This document shows positions 17,246-25,989 of a stretch of DNA of 64,000 nucleotides, piece by piece. Both the position numbers and the translations under genes were made by a program. The notes under the pieces were generated by a model that was given only the letters and a program-made list of their open reading frames with translations, was not told the origin of the DNA and ran no database searches. Location: the NCBI RefSeq assembly GCF_039541575.1, contig NZ_BAABGM010000004.1, positions 1 to 64,000 on the forward strand, given 5' to 3'. This DNA comes from Fodinibacter luteus. Lineage in GTDB: Bacteria; Actinomycetota; Actinomycetes; Actinomycetales; Dermatophilaceae. Positions within the stretch are counted from its first letter, which is position 1, and each line of letters begins with the position of its first letter.

Positions 17246-18025
17246 TCAGGCGCCTTCGAAGGTCGCCTTTCCCGGGCCCTTCTCGACGAAGCTGCGCATG
17301 CCGGTCGCGCGGTCCCTCGTCGCGAAGAGCCCGGCGAACAGCATCCGCTCGATCTCGAGGCCACTGTCGAGGTCGACCTCGAGACCGCGGTCGATCGCCT
17401 CCTTGGCCGCCCGGAGGGCATAGGCCGGGCCGCCCGCGTAGCGGGCCATCATCGTGCGCGCGGTGTCGTAGACCTCGGCGGCCGGGACGACGCGGTCGAC
17501 GAGGCCGATGGCGAGGGCCTCCTCGGCGCCGACGAACCGGCCCGAGAAGACGATGTCCTTGGCTCGCGAGGGCCCGACGAGCCGGGCGAGCCGCTGGGTG
17601 CCTCCCGCGCCGGGGATGATGCCGAGGAGGATCTCGGGCTGGCCGAGGCGGGCGTCGTCGGCCGCGACCCGGAAGTCGCAGGCGAGGGCGACCTCGCAGC
17701 CGCCGCCGAGGGCGTAGCCGGTGATGGCCGCGACCGTCGGCTTCGGCAACCGGGCCAGGGCGCGCGTGAAGTCCTGGAGCAGGGCGGAGTGGTCGACCAT
17801 GTCGGTGTACGACATCGTCTCCATCTCCTTGATGTCGGCGCCGGCGGCGAAGACCTTCTCGCCACCCCAGACGACGACCGCGGCGACGTCCTTGCGCTCG
17901 CCGGCCTCGCGGCAGGCGTCGACGAGGCCGTGCTGGATCTCGGCGTTCAGGGCGTTCATCGGGGGGCGGTCGATGCGGATCGTGCCGACGCCGTCGGCGA
18001 CCTCGAGCCGGACGAGGTCGGTCAT
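17246..18025 (-). CDS. Enoyl-CoA hydratase/isomerase family protein
   Basis: Crotonase of 259 residues. Oxyanion-hole motifs are AAGADIKEM and ITGYALGGGCEVALACD; the two catalytic glutamates of true hydratases are kept in GGCEV and GQPEILLGIIPGAGGTQRL. It should hydrate short- to medium-chain trans-2-enoyl-CoA in fatty-acid oxidation or in crotonyl-CoA interconversion with the C4 pathway enzymes elsewhere in the window. Its ATG overlaps the stop of the YbjN-like gene (ATGA), so both are one transcript. Confidence 0.94.
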   Translation of the reverse strand: MTDLVRLEVADGVGTIRIDRPPMNALNAEIQHGLVDACREAGERKDVAAVVVWGGEKVFAAGADIKEMETMSYTDMVDHSALLQDFTRALARLPKPTVAAITGYALGGGCEVALACDFRVAADDARLGQPEILLGIIPGAGGTQRLARLVGPSRAKDIVFSGRFVGAEEALAIGLVDRVVPAAEVYDTARTMMARYAGGPAYALRAAKEAIDRGLEVDLDSGLEIERMLFAGLFATRDRATGMRSFVEKGPGKATFEGA

Positions 18026-18498
18026 GACGCGTCACCGCCGGTCGGGCCGCCCTCGGGGTCGGGATCGAGGCCGAGCACGCGCTGGTGCCAGATGTGCACG
18101 CCCGAGAGGATGACCTGGATCGAGACCTGGATGAGCGAGGACAGGTCGGCGCCGGGGGTCACGAGGTGCTCGCCCGTGACGACGAGCGTCGACCCCGCGA
18201 TGCCGGTCTTGAGGCAGTTCATGTTGAGGTTGAGCTCGTTGCACGTCTCGTGCAGCCTGAGCCGGTCGCCGAGCAGGTCGTCCTGGATCTGCCACTGGCC
18301 GAAGACCCGGGCGATCTCGACCTCGCCCTCGGTGCAGCGCACGAAGAGGCGCTGCTCGTTGACGGTGAACGCCACGTCGCCGTCGTTGTCGAGGTTCGGC
18401 GCGACCCCGAGGTCGACGAGCACGTCGAGGACGCGGCCCCGCAGCGGGTGCTCGTTCGCGGGTGGCGGGAAGTTGGGCAGCGACGTGGGATCGGTCAT
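18022..18498 (-). CDS. YbjN domain-containing protein
   Basis: Protein of 158 residues with a YbjN-like fold: EHPLRGRVLDVLVDLGV, then FTVNEQRLFVRCTEGEVEIARVF in two parts, and LRLHETCNELNLNMNCLKTG. YbjN proteins resemble type III secretion chaperones structurally, but in actinobacteria their role is unknown. ATG at 18498 is selected over earlier in-frame codons because a TACGGT -10 element ends six bases before it, giving a leaderless mRNA. It is the first gene of an operon with enoyl-CoA hydratase and is divergent from glgX with only 34 bases between the two start codons. Confidence 0.82.
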   Translation of the reverse strand: MTDPTSLPNFPPPANEHPLRGRVLDVLVDLGVAPNLDNDGDVAFTVNEQRLFVRCTEGEVEIARVFGQWQIQDDLLGDRLRLHETCNELNLNMNCLKTGIAGSTLVVTGEHLVTPGADLSSLIQVSIQVILSGVHIWHQRVLGLDPDPEGGPTGGDAS

Positions 18499-18504
18499 GG
18501 GTCC

Positions 18505-18525
18505 ACCGTAGCCAGTCACTAGGCT
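18505..18525. promoter_or_regulatory. Two overlapping divergent leaderless promoters (ybjN-like operon and glgX)
   Basis: TACGGT on the minus strand (18510-18505) serves the YbjN-like gene starting at 18498. TAGGCT on the plus strand (18520-18525) serves glgX starting at 18533. Only nine bases separate the two -10 elements, so each expected -35 region falls on the other gene's start codon. Confidence 0.55.
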
Positions 18526-18532
18526 CCCCTCC

Positions 18533-20695
18533 ATGCCGCCCTGGTCCCACCCCACGACCGTCTCGCCGGGCCCCCTGACCCGCGACCTGGCCCCTCGCCC
18601 CGGGGTGACGCTCGTCGACGGTGGCGCCGACGTCGCGGTCTACGCGGGGCACGCCGACACCGTCGAGCTGTGCCTCTTCGACCCGGGGGACGACGACGGC
18701 ACGAGCGAGCGCCGGGTGCCGCTGCGCGAGCGCGCCCACGGGTGGTGGTTCGCCTTCGTCCCGGGCGTGCGTGCCGGGCAGCGGTACGGCGTGCGCGTCC
18801 ACGGGACCTGGGACCCCGACCAGGGCCTGCGGCACAACCCGGCCAAGCTCCTCCTCGACCCCTACGCCCGGGCGGTCGAGGGCGAGGTCCGGTGGGGGCC
18901 GGAGGTCCACGGGCACGTCGTCAACAAGAGCTGGCACGGCGACGGCGAGCTGCGCTCGGACCTCGACAGCCGGGGCCACGTGCCCCGGTGCGTCGTCGTC
19001 GACGACCGCTTCGACTGGGAGGACGACGTCCCACCGAACCGGTCGCGCAGCGAGAGCGTCATCTACGAGATGCACGTGCGCAACCAGACCGTGCTCCACC
19101 CCGACGTCCCCCCGGGGCTGCGCGGCACGTACGCCGGCCTCGCGCACCCGGCATCCATCGCCCACCTCACCTCCCTCGGGGTGACGGCCGTCGAGCTGCT
19201 GCCCGTCCACGCCTTCACCCACGAGCCGCACCTCGTGCGCCGTGGGCTGACCAACCACTGGGGCTACAACACCCTCGCCTTCTTCGCACCGCACGCGCCC
19301 TACGCCGCGGCGAGCGAGCCGCAGGGCGTCGTCGACGAGGTCAAGGGCATGGTCAAGCTGCTGCACCGGGCGGGCATCGAGGTCATCCTCGACGTCGTCT
19401 ACAACCACACGGCGGAGCAGGACCGCACCGGCGCCACCCTGTCGTGGCGGGGGCTGGACCAGCGCGCCTACTACCGGCTCGACGAGCGGGGCCGCGAGAT
19501 CGACGTCACGGGGTGCGGCAACACCCTCGACCTGCGCCACCCCGTCGTGTGCCGGATGGTGCTCCACTCGCTGCGGCACTGGGTGCAGGAGTACCACGTC
19601 GACGGCTTCCGGTTCGACCTCGCGGTGGCGCTCGGGCGCGGGCGGGGTGACGACTTCGACCCCGACCACCCGTTCCTCGTGGCCCTGCGCGCCGACCCGG
19701 TGCTCTCGGGCGTCAAGCTCATCGCGGAGCCGTGGGACGTCGGGATCCACGGCTGGCGCACCGGCCAGTTCCCCCCGCCCTTCATGGAGTGGAACGACCG
19801 GTACCGCGACGCGGTGCGCCGGTTCTGGGTCGGGGACGTGCGCGCCCTGCGGCACCACCGCCCCGGCCACGGCCTCCAGGAGCTCGCGACCCGGCTGGCC
19901 GGGTCGCGGGACCTGTTCGGCCACCGCGACCGCGGCCCGACGGCGTCGGTCAACTTCGTCGCCGCCCACGACGGGTTCACCCTCGCCGACCTCGTCGCCT
20001 ACGACCACAAGCACAACGAGGCCAACGGCGAGCACAACCGCGACGGCAGCCACGGGAACGGCTCGTGGAACCACGGTGTCGAGGGGCCGACCGACGACCC
20101 CGAGGTGCTCGCCGGGCGGCGGCTCGCCATGCGCAACCTGCTCGGCACCCTCCTGCTGTCCACCGGCGTGCCCATGCTCAACGCCGGCGACGAGCTCGGG
20201 CGCACCCAGGGCGGCAACAACAACCCGTACTGCCAGGACAACCCGACGACGTGGGTCGACTGGGACCTCGACCCCTGGCAGCTCGACCTCCTCGCGACGA
20301 CGAGCCACCTCATCGGGGTGCGCCAGGCCCTGCCGGTGCTGCGGCAACGGGTGTGGGCCCTCGGGAGGCAGGTCACCGACGACGGCACCCGCGACATGGA
20401 GTGGTACGCCGCGGACGGCGACCCCATGGGCGGGCGGTGGGCCGACGGGCACCGGGTCGTGCAGCTGTACGTCGCCGGGGCATGGATGGGCTGGGACTCC
20501 GCCCTCCTCGTCGTCAACGGGGGTACCGGCGCCGTCGAGGTCACGCTGCCCGCCCCGCCCGGTGTCACGGCCTACCGGCTGCTGTGGGACAGCGTGTGGG
20601 AGCGGCCGCAGCACGGCGGGGAGCCCGTCAGCCCCGGCCCCGTCCTCGTCGACGCGACGAGCGTGCGGGTCTACGCGGCATCCGCGCTGGGCTGA
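18533..20695 (+). CDS. glgX: Glycogen debranching enzyme GlgX (isoamylase type, GH13)
   Basis: Protein of 720 residues that hydrolyses alpha-1,6 branches of phosphorylase-trimmed glycogen. An N-terminal CBM48-like domain (VELCLFDPGDDDGTSERRVPL) precedes the GH13 barrel. Catalytic residues are the nucleophile Asp-362 in DGFRFDLAVALGR, acid/base Glu-399 in LIAEPWDVG and the transition-state Asp in AAHDGFTLADLV. The motif GGNNNPYCQDNPTTWVDW is typical of GlgX. ATG at 18533 has no ribosome site and lies seven bases after a -10. Its 3' end overlaps the convergent membrane gene by 25 bases. It acts together with GlgP encoded just downstream on the other strand. Confidence 0.95.
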   Translation: MPPWSHPTTVSPGPLTRDLAPRPGVTLVDGGADVAVYAGHADTVELCLFDPGDDDGTSERRVPLRERAHGWWFAFVPGVRAGQRYGVRVHGTWDPDQGLRHNPAKLLLDPYARAVEGEVRWGPEVHGHVVNKSWHGDGELRSDLDSRGHVPRCVVVDDRFDWEDDVPPNRSRSESVIYEMHVRNQTVLHPDVPPGLRGTYAGLAHPASIAHLTSLGVTAVELLPVHAFTHEPHLVRRGLTNHWGYNTLAFFAPHAPYAAASEPQGVVDEVKGMVKLLHRAGIEVILDVVYNHTAEQDRTGATLSWRGLDQRAYYRLDERGREIDVTGCGNTLDLRHPVVCRMVLHSLRHWVQEYHVDGFRFDLAVALGRGRGDDFDPDHPFLVALRADPVLSGVKLIAEPWDVGIHGWRTGQFPPPFMEWNDRYRDAVRRFWVGDVRALRHHRPGHGLQELATRLAGSRDLFGHRDRGPTASVNFVAAHDGFTLADLVAYDHKHNEANGEHNRDGSHGNGSWNHGVEGPTDDPEVLAGRRLAMRNLLGTLLLSTGVPMLNAGDELGRTQGGNNNPYCQDNPTTWVDWDLDPWQLDLLATTSHLIGVRQALPVLRQRVWALGRQVTDDGTRDMEWYAADGDPMGGRWADGHRVVQLYVAGAWMGWDSALLVVNGGTGAVEVTLPAPPGVTAYRLLWDSVWERPQHGGEPVSPGPVLVDATSVRVYAASALG

Positions 20696-21222
20696 GTCGC
20701 ACCGGCGAGCCAGCCGGCCCGCTGCACCCGGTGCACGAGGACGACCGTGACGATCCCGACGACGACGAGGCCGAGGTAGCCCAGGGCGTAGAGGGGCCCG
20801 AGCGGCGTCGACAGGCCGACGAGACCGACGAGGCGCACGAGGCCGGCGACGGGGGCGCCGACCCGGATGCCGCCGCTCCACCGCCGCGTGTCGCTGTCGC
20901 CGTCGACGGGAGCGAGGTCGCGGATGCCGGTGGCGAGCTGGTGGAGGAGGAGGACCGTCACGAGCACCTCGACGAACACCGCTCCCCACACGACTCCGGC
21001 CTGGTCGACGAAGAGCGGCGTGCCGGTGACGAGGGCGACCGGGATGCCGGCCGCCGCCGCGGCACGCGCCCGGACGAACGCCGGGTGGACCTGCGCGGCC
21101 CCGGCGAGGCCGATGACGAGCCACGCGTACCCGACGACGTCGGGCAGGACGTCCCAGCCGAGGAGCGGGAGGTCGAGCACGACGACGAGGAGCCCCCAGG
21201 CGGCCCACGCGAAACGGGTCAT
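20671..21222 (-). CDS. Uncharacterised multi-helix membrane protein
   Basis: Protein of 183 residues with about five hydrophobic segments: FAWAAWGLLVVVLDLPLLG, VGYAWLVIGLAGAAQ, GIPVALVTGTPLFVD, VWGAVFVEVLVTVLLLHQLA and LGYLGLVVVGIVTVVLVH. No family is recognised. ATG at 21222 is chosen because TAGGGT ends seven bases upstream; an in-frame GTG at 21231 would lie inside that spacing. It lies between glgX and glgP, overlapping the glgX end by 25 bases, but nothing in it indicates a carbohydrate role. Confidence 0.75.
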   Translation of the reverse strand: MTRFAWAAWGLLVVVLDLPLLGWDVLPDVVGYAWLVIGLAGAAQVHPAFVRARAAAAAGIPVALVTGTPLFVDQAGVVWGAVFVEVLVTVLLLHQLATGIRDLAPVDGDSDTRRWSGGIRVGAPVAGLVRLVGLVGLSTPLGPLYALGYLGLVVVGIVTVVLVHRVQRAGWLAGATQPSADAA

Positions 21223-21229
21223 GGCGCCC

Positions 21230-21235
21230 ACCCTA
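21230..21235 (-). promoter_or_regulatory. Predicted -10 (TAGGGT, minus strand), leaderless start of membrane gene
   Basis: TAGGGT on the minus strand is followed by seven bases and then the ATG at 21222. Confidence 0.5.
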
Positions 21236-21246
21236 GGGCCGCCGCG

Positions 21247-23829
21247 TCAGGCGTTGGCGACCAGCCCGAGCTCGCTCGGCCGGGCGAGCCCGTCGTGGCG
21301 GGGCAGCACGCGCACCGTGTAGCCGAACGCGCCGGAGGAGCGCAGCACGAGGTCGCCGGCGAACTGGTGGCGGCCGTGCTCGTAGGCCTCGACGTGGGCG
21401 AGCGGCACCGAGGCGACGTCGTGCAGCTCGTCGCCGTGGTGGTTGGTCCGCCCGTGGACGACCTGCACCTCGACGTCGTCGGGCGTGAGGTCACCGAGCG
21501 AGACGTAGGTCGTGACGTGCAGCGTCTCGCCGAGCTCGGGGGTGTCGCCGACGCCGGAGGACTCGACGTGGTCGACGTGCACGTCGCCCCACGCGGCCCG
21601 GGCGCGCGCCTTGTACTGCGCGAGGTCCCTGGCCCCCGCGTAGCCGCCGTCCGCCTTCGCCCAGCCGGAGCGGGCGGCCGGGACGTAGAGCTGCTGGGTG
21701 TAGTCGCGCACCATCCGGCTGGCCCGCACCTTCGGGCCGAGGGTGGTCACGGTGTGCATCATCATCGACAGCCAGTTCTGCGGCAGGCCCTGCTCGTCGA
21801 CGTCGTAGAAGCGCGGTGCGACCTGGCTCTCGACGAGGTCGTAGAGCGCGTTGGCCTCGATGTCGTCGCGTCGCTCGGGGTCCTCGACGCCGTCAGCGGT
21901 CGGGATCGCCCAGCCGTTCTTGCCGTCGAACCACTCGTCCCACCAGCCGTCGAGGATGGACAGGTTGAGCGCGCCGTTGAGCGCCGCCTTCATGCCGGAG
22001 GTGCCGCAGGCCTCGAACGGGCGCAGCGGGTTGTTGAGCCAGACGTCGCAGCCCGGGTAGAGGTGCAGCGCCATCGCGATGTCGTAGTTCGGGAGGAAGA
22101 CGATGCGGCGGCGCACCTCCGGGTCGTCGGCGAACCGGACGAGCTGCTGGATGAGCTGCTTGCCCGTCTCGTCGGCCGGGTGCGCCTTGCCGGCGATGAC
22201 GAGCTGGACCGGGCGGTCGGGGTCGAGGAGCAGCTTCCTGAGCCGGTCGGGGTCGCGCAGCATGAGCGTGAGCCGCTTGTAGGTCGGCACGCGGCGGGCG
22301 AAGCCGATGGTGAGCACGTCGGGGTCGAGCACCTTGTCGGTCCACGCGAGCTCGGCCGGCGACGCGCCGCGCTCGAGCCACGACTGCCGGGTGCGGCGGC
22401 GGGCCTCGGCGACGAGCTGGGAGCGCATCGCGCGCTTGGCCGCCCACACGGCGTCGCGAGGGACGGTCGCGAAGGACTCCCAGGACTCCTGGGTGTCGAG
22501 CTGGTGGACGTCGGCGTGGGTGCGGGCGAGCTCGAAGACGGTGCGGTCGACCCACGTCGGGCCGTGGACGCCGTTCGTGATCGAGGTGATCGGCACCTCG
22601 TCGTCGTCGAATCCGGGCCACAGGCCGTCGAACATCTCGCGGCTCACGACGCCGTGCAGCTGGGAGACGCCGTTCGCGCGCTGCGCGAGGCGCAGGCCCA
22701 TGACGGCCATGTTGAACATGCCGGACGAGCCACCCTCGTAGGTCTCGGCGCCGAGCGCGAGCAGGCGTTCCACCGGCACCCCCTCGAGGGCCTGGGCCCC
22801 GCCGAAGTACAGCTCGATGAGCGAGGCGTCGAACCGGTCGATGCCGGCCGGCACCGGGGTGTGGGTCGTGAAGACGGTCGCGGAGCGCACCGCCTCGAGG
22901 GCCGCGTCGAAGGTCATGCCCTCGGCGCGCACGAGCTCGCTGATCCGCTCGATGCCGAGGAAGCCGGCGTGCCCCTCGTTCGCGTGGTAGACGTCGGGCG
23001 TCGGCGTGCCACTGACCCGCGACCACAGCCGCAGCGCACGGACCCCACCCATGCCGAGGAGCATCTCCTGCTGCAGGCGCAGCTCACCCCCGCCGCCGTA
23101 GAGGCGCTCGGTGACCGAGCGGCCGGCGTCGTCGTTCTCGCGCACGTCGGTGTCGAGGAGGAGCAGGGGCACGCGGCCCACCTGGACGCGCCAGACGTGC
23201 GCGTGCAGCTGGCGGGCGCCGGGCAGGGCGATGGTCACGAGCCCGGGGGTGCCGTCCTCCTCGCGCACGAGCGACATGGCCAGCCCGTCGGGGTCGAGGA
23301 CGGGGTAGTCCTCCTGCTGCCAGCCGTCGCGGTTCAGGCTCTGGCGGAAGTAGCCGGTCTTGTAGAACAGCCCGACGCCGATGATCGGCACCCCGATGTC
23401 GGACGCCGCCTTGAGGTGGTCGCCGGCGAGGATGCCGAGGCCGCCGGAGTACTGCGGGAGCGCCGCGGTGATGCCGAACTCGGCGCTGAAGTAGGCGATC
23501 GCCGACGGCACGCCGTCGGCCTCCTCGCGGCCCCACTGCTGGTACCAGCGGTCCTCCCCGAGGTAGCGGTCGAGGGCCTCCTTGGCGCGGGAGACCGCGT
23601 CGACGAAGGCCGGGTCGGCGGCCAGTCGCTCGAGCTCCTCGGGCGAGACGGCCGAGAGCATGGCGACCGGGTCGTGGCCGACGGCGTCCCAGCGCGCCGC
23701 GTCGATGGACGCGAAGAGGTCGCGCAGCGGGGGGTGCCAGCTCCACCTCAGGTTCATCGCCAGCTCGCCGAGGGCGGCGATCGGGGCGGGCAGGACGGGT
23801 CGGACGCTGAAGCGGCGGATGGCCTTCAC
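21247..23829 (-). CDS. glgP: Alpha-glucan phosphorylase (GT35, short DUF3417-containing type)
   Basis: Protein of 860 residues that releases glucose-1-phosphate from glycogen. The N-terminal DUF3417 region begins RRFSVRPVLPAPIAALGELA and includes NLRWSWHPPLRDLF, distinguishing this type from E. coli GlgP. The GT35 core has AYFSAEFGITAALPQYSGGL, ITNGVHGPTWVDRTV, the nucleotide-sugar-like VPTYKRLTLMLRD, and the PLP-lysine motif CGTSGMKAALNGALNLS. Start is GTG at 23829 with TACGAT eight bases upstream and no ribosome site. A LacI-type palindrome covers the expected -35 region, so carbohydrate-responsive control is plausible. It is divergent from the glgE operon. Confidence 0.95.
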   Translation of the reverse strand: MKAIRRFSVRPVLPAPIAALGELAMNLRWSWHPPLRDLFASIDAARWDAVGHDPVAMLSAVSPEELERLAADPAFVDAVSRAKEALDRYLGEDRWYQQWGREEADGVPSAIAYFSAEFGITAALPQYSGGLGILAGDHLKAASDIGVPIIGVGLFYKTGYFRQSLNRDGWQQEDYPVLDPDGLAMSLVREEDGTPGLVTIALPGARQLHAHVWRVQVGRVPLLLLDTDVRENDDAGRSVTERLYGGGGELRLQQEMLLGMGGVRALRLWSRVSGTPTPDVYHANEGHAGFLGIERISELVRAEGMTFDAALEAVRSATVFTTHTPVPAGIDRFDASLIELYFGGAQALEGVPVERLLALGAETYEGGSSGMFNMAVMGLRLAQRANGVSQLHGVVSREMFDGLWPGFDDDEVPITSITNGVHGPTWVDRTVFELARTHADVHQLDTQESWESFATVPRDAVWAAKRAMRSQLVAEARRRTRQSWLERGASPAELAWTDKVLDPDVLTIGFARRVPTYKRLTLMLRDPDRLRKLLLDPDRPVQLVIAGKAHPADETGKQLIQQLVRFADDPEVRRRIVFLPNYDIAMALHLYPGCDVWLNNPLRPFEACGTSGMKAALNGALNLSILDGWWDEWFDGKNGWAIPTADGVEDPERRDDIEANALYDLVESQVAPRFYDVDEQGLPQNWLSMMMHTVTTLGPKVRASRMVRDYTQQLYVPAARSGWAKADGGYAGARDLAQYKARARAAWGDVHVDHVESSGVGDTPELGETLHVTTYVSLGDLTPDDVEVQVVHGRTNHHGDELHDVASVPLAHVEAYEHGRHQFAGDLVLRSSGAFGYTVRVLPRHDGLARPSELGLVANA

Positions 23830-23837
23830 GAGGGGCC

Positions 23838-23843
23838 ATCGTA
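23838..23843 (-). promoter_or_regulatory. Predicted -10 (TACGAT, minus strand) of glgP
   Basis: TACGAT on the minus strand is separated by eight bases from the GTG at 23829, suggesting a leaderless message. The adjacent element at 23849-23866 overlaps the -35 position. Confidence 0.45.
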
Positions 23844-23848
23844 GGGCA

Positions 23849-23866
23849 TTGCTTAAACGCTTACAT
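23849..23866. promoter_or_regulatory. LacI-family-like operator between glgP and glgE
   Basis: The plus strand reads TTGCTTAAACGCTTACAT, unusually AT-rich for this window and with the central CG flanked by A/T runs that LacI/GalR regulators favour. It shares the pattern TTGCnnAAnCGCT with the site upstream of the beta-phosphoglucomutase gene at 43030. No LacI-family gene is in the window, so the regulator is not identified. Confidence 0.45.
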
Positions 23867-23949
23867 CCGGATCTTTCAGCGACCCGTCAGGATCTTGCAC
23901 CGTGGGATCGCGTCGCCCCGTGGACGTGTCGTGCGGCCCTCCCGGCCGG

Positions 23950-23955
23950 TAGGTT
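23950..23955 (+). promoter_or_regulatory. Predicted -10 (TAGGTT), leaderless start of glgE operon
   Basis: TAGGTT ends six bases before the GTG at 23962. The operon glgE-treS-mak-glgB would be transcribed from here. Confidence 0.5.
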
Positions 23956-23961
23956 CGATCC

Positions 23962-25989
23962 GTGACTGCCGCCCCTCGAACCACTGCCCCCCAGCACCCG
24001 ATCGGCCGCATCCCCGTCCTCGACGTCAGGCCGTGCGTCGACGGCGGCGCCCGACCGGCGAAGTGCGTCGTCGACGAGGTCTTCACCGTCGTCGCCACCG
24101 TCCTGCGCGAGGGGCACGACGCCGTCAACGCCTCCGTCGTGCTCACCGACCCCGACGGGGTCGAGCACGTGCGGCCCATGGTCTGCACGAACCCGGGCCT
24201 GAACACCTGGGAGGCCGAGGTCGCCGCCGACCGCACCGGGTGGTGGTCCTACCGAGTCGAGGGGTGGTCCGACCCCTACGGCACGTGGGAGCACGACGCG
24301 ACGATCAAGGTCCAGGCCGACGTCGACACCGAGCTCATGCTCGAGGAGGGTGCCCGCGTCCTCGAGCGGGCGCGCGACGAGGTCGCCCGCACGCCCGCCC
24401 AGGTCGCGGTGCTCGACGACGCGATCCACGGCCTGCGCGACGCGACCCGGCCTGCGGCGGTCCGCCTCAAGGCGGGCACCGACACCTCGGTCGAGGCCGA
24501 GCTCGCGACCCGCCCGCTGCGCGACTGGGTCACCCCCTCGGCCGAGCTCGCGCTCCTCGTCGAGCGCGAGCTGGCCCTGTCCGGCGCCTGGTACGAGATC
24601 TTCCCGCGCAGCGAGGGAGCGACGTACGACGACAAGGAGCACCGCTGGTCCTCGGGGACCCTGCGCACGGCAGCGCAGCGGTTGCCGGCCGTCGCCGCGA
24701 TGGGCTTCGACGTCGTCTACCTCACGCCGATCCACCCCATCGGCCAGGCGGCGAAGAAGGGGCCGAACAACACCCTGGACTCCCGCCCCGAGGACCCGGG
24801 CAGCCCGTACGCCATCGGCTCCCCCGACGGGGGCCACGACGCCATCCACCCCGAGCTCGGCACCTTCGCCGACTTCGACGCGTTCGTCGCCGAGGCCGAG
24901 CGGCTCGGCCTCGAGGTCGCGATGGACCTCGCGCTCCAGTGCTCCCCCGACCACCCCTGGGTGCGGAGCCACCCGGAGTGGTTCACGACCCGGGCCGACG
25001 GCACCATCGCCTATGCCGAGAACCCGCCGAAGAAGTACCAGGACATCTACCCGGTGAACTTCGACAACGACCCCGCGGGCATCTACGCCGAGGTGCGCCG
25101 GGTCGTCCAGGTGTGGATCGACCACGGGGTGAAGATCTTCCGGGTCGACAACCCCCACACCAAGCCCGTCGAGTTCTGGCAGTGGCTCATCCAGGACGTC
25201 GCGAAGGACCACCCCGAGGTCATCTGGCTCGCCGAGGCCTTCACGAAGCCCGCGATGATGCACACCCTCGGCAAGGTCGGCTTCCAGCAGAGCTACACGT
25301 ACTACGCGTGGCGCAACAGCGCCCACGAGCTGCGCGAGTACCTCACCGAGCTCTCCGGCGAGGCCGCCGCGTACATGCGGCCGTCGTTCTGGCCGACGAC
25401 GCACGACATCCTCACCCCGTACATGCAGTTCGGCGGCCCCGCCGCGTGGAAGCTGCGTGCCGTCCTCGCCGCGACCCTCGTGCCGACCTACGGGATCTAC
25501 GCCGGCTACGAGCTCATGGAGCACGTCGCGCGTCCGGGCGCCGAGGAGCAGATCGACAACGAGAAGTACGAGTACAAGAACCGCCGCTGGGAGGACTACG
25601 AGCCCGGGGGCGCCAAGGAGGGCCGGTCGCTCGCCGGCTGGCTCACGATGGTCAACGACATCCGCCGGGCGCACCCCGCGCTGCACCGGCTGCGCGACAT
25701 CCGCTTCCACCACGTCGACGACGAGAACTTCCTCGCCTTCTCCAAGCGGCGCGTCCTGCCCGACGGCACCGACGACGTCGTCGTCGTCGTCGCGAACCTC
25801 GACCCGCACTCGACGCGGGCCACGACGCTGCGCCTCGACATGGCCGCCCTCGGCCTCGAGGCCGGCGACTCGTTCGAGGCCCTCGACCACGTCACCGGCT
25901 CGACCTGGGTCTGGCAGCGCGACGTGTACGTCCGCCTCGGCCCCGAGGTCGAACCCGTCCACGTCGTGGCCGTGAGGAAGCCCTGGTGA
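23962..25989 (+). CDS. glgE: Alpha-1,4-glucan:maltose-1-phosphate maltosyltransferase GlgE (GH13_3)
   Basis: Protein of 675 residues that extends alpha-1,4-glucan by two glucose units from maltose-1-phosphate. The N-terminal beta-sandwich (PIGRIPVLDVRPCVDGGARP) precedes the GH13 barrel. Catalytic residues are Asp-396 in IFRVDNPHTKP, Glu-425 in IWLAEAFTKP and Asp-482 in HDILTPYMQFGG, nearly the same numbers as in the Streptomyces enzyme. PYAIGSPDGGHDAIHPELG is a typical GlgE motif. Start GTG at 23962 follows a -10 directly. The stop overlaps the treS start (GTGA). It works with TreS, maltokinase and GlgB, all encoded in order downstream. Confidence 0.97.
   Translation: MTAAPRTTAPQHPIGRIPVLDVRPCVDGGARPAKCVVDEVFTVVATVLREGHDAVNASVVLTDPDGVEHVRPMVCTNPGLNTWEAEVAADRTGWWSYRVEGWSDPYGTWEHDATIKVQADVDTELMLEEGARVLERARDEVARTPAQVAVLDDAIHGLRDATRPAAVRLKAGTDTSVEAELATRPLRDWVTPSAELALLVERELALSGAWYEIFPRSEGATYDDKEHRWSSGTLRTAAQRLPAVAAMGFDVVYLTPIHPIGQAAKKGPNNTLDSRPEDPGSPYAIGSPDGGHDAIHPELGTFADFDAFVAEAERLGLEVAMDLALQCSPDHPWVRSHPEWFTTRADGTIAYAENPPKKYQDIYPVNFDNDPAGIYAEVRRVVQVWIDHGVKIFRVDNPHTKPVEFWQWLIQDVAKDHPEVIWLAEAFTKPAMMHTLGKVGFQQSYTYYAWRNSAHELREYLTELSGEAAAYMRPSFWPTTHDILTPYMQFGGPAAWKLRAVLAATLVPTYGIYAGYELMEHVARPGAEEQIDNEKYEYKNRRWEDYEPGGAKEGRSLAGWLTMVNDIRRAHPALHRLRDIRFHHVDDENFLAFSKRRVLPDGTDDVVVVVANLDPHSTRATTLRLDMAALGLEAGDSFEALDHVTGSTWVWQRDVYVRLGPEVEPVHVVAVRKPW

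Noticed and set aside
19732..23844. 1370-codon plus-strand open frame across the glgP region
   Set aside because: It runs through the end of glgX out of frame and antisense to glgP; composition is that of a shadow frame with no recognisable motif.
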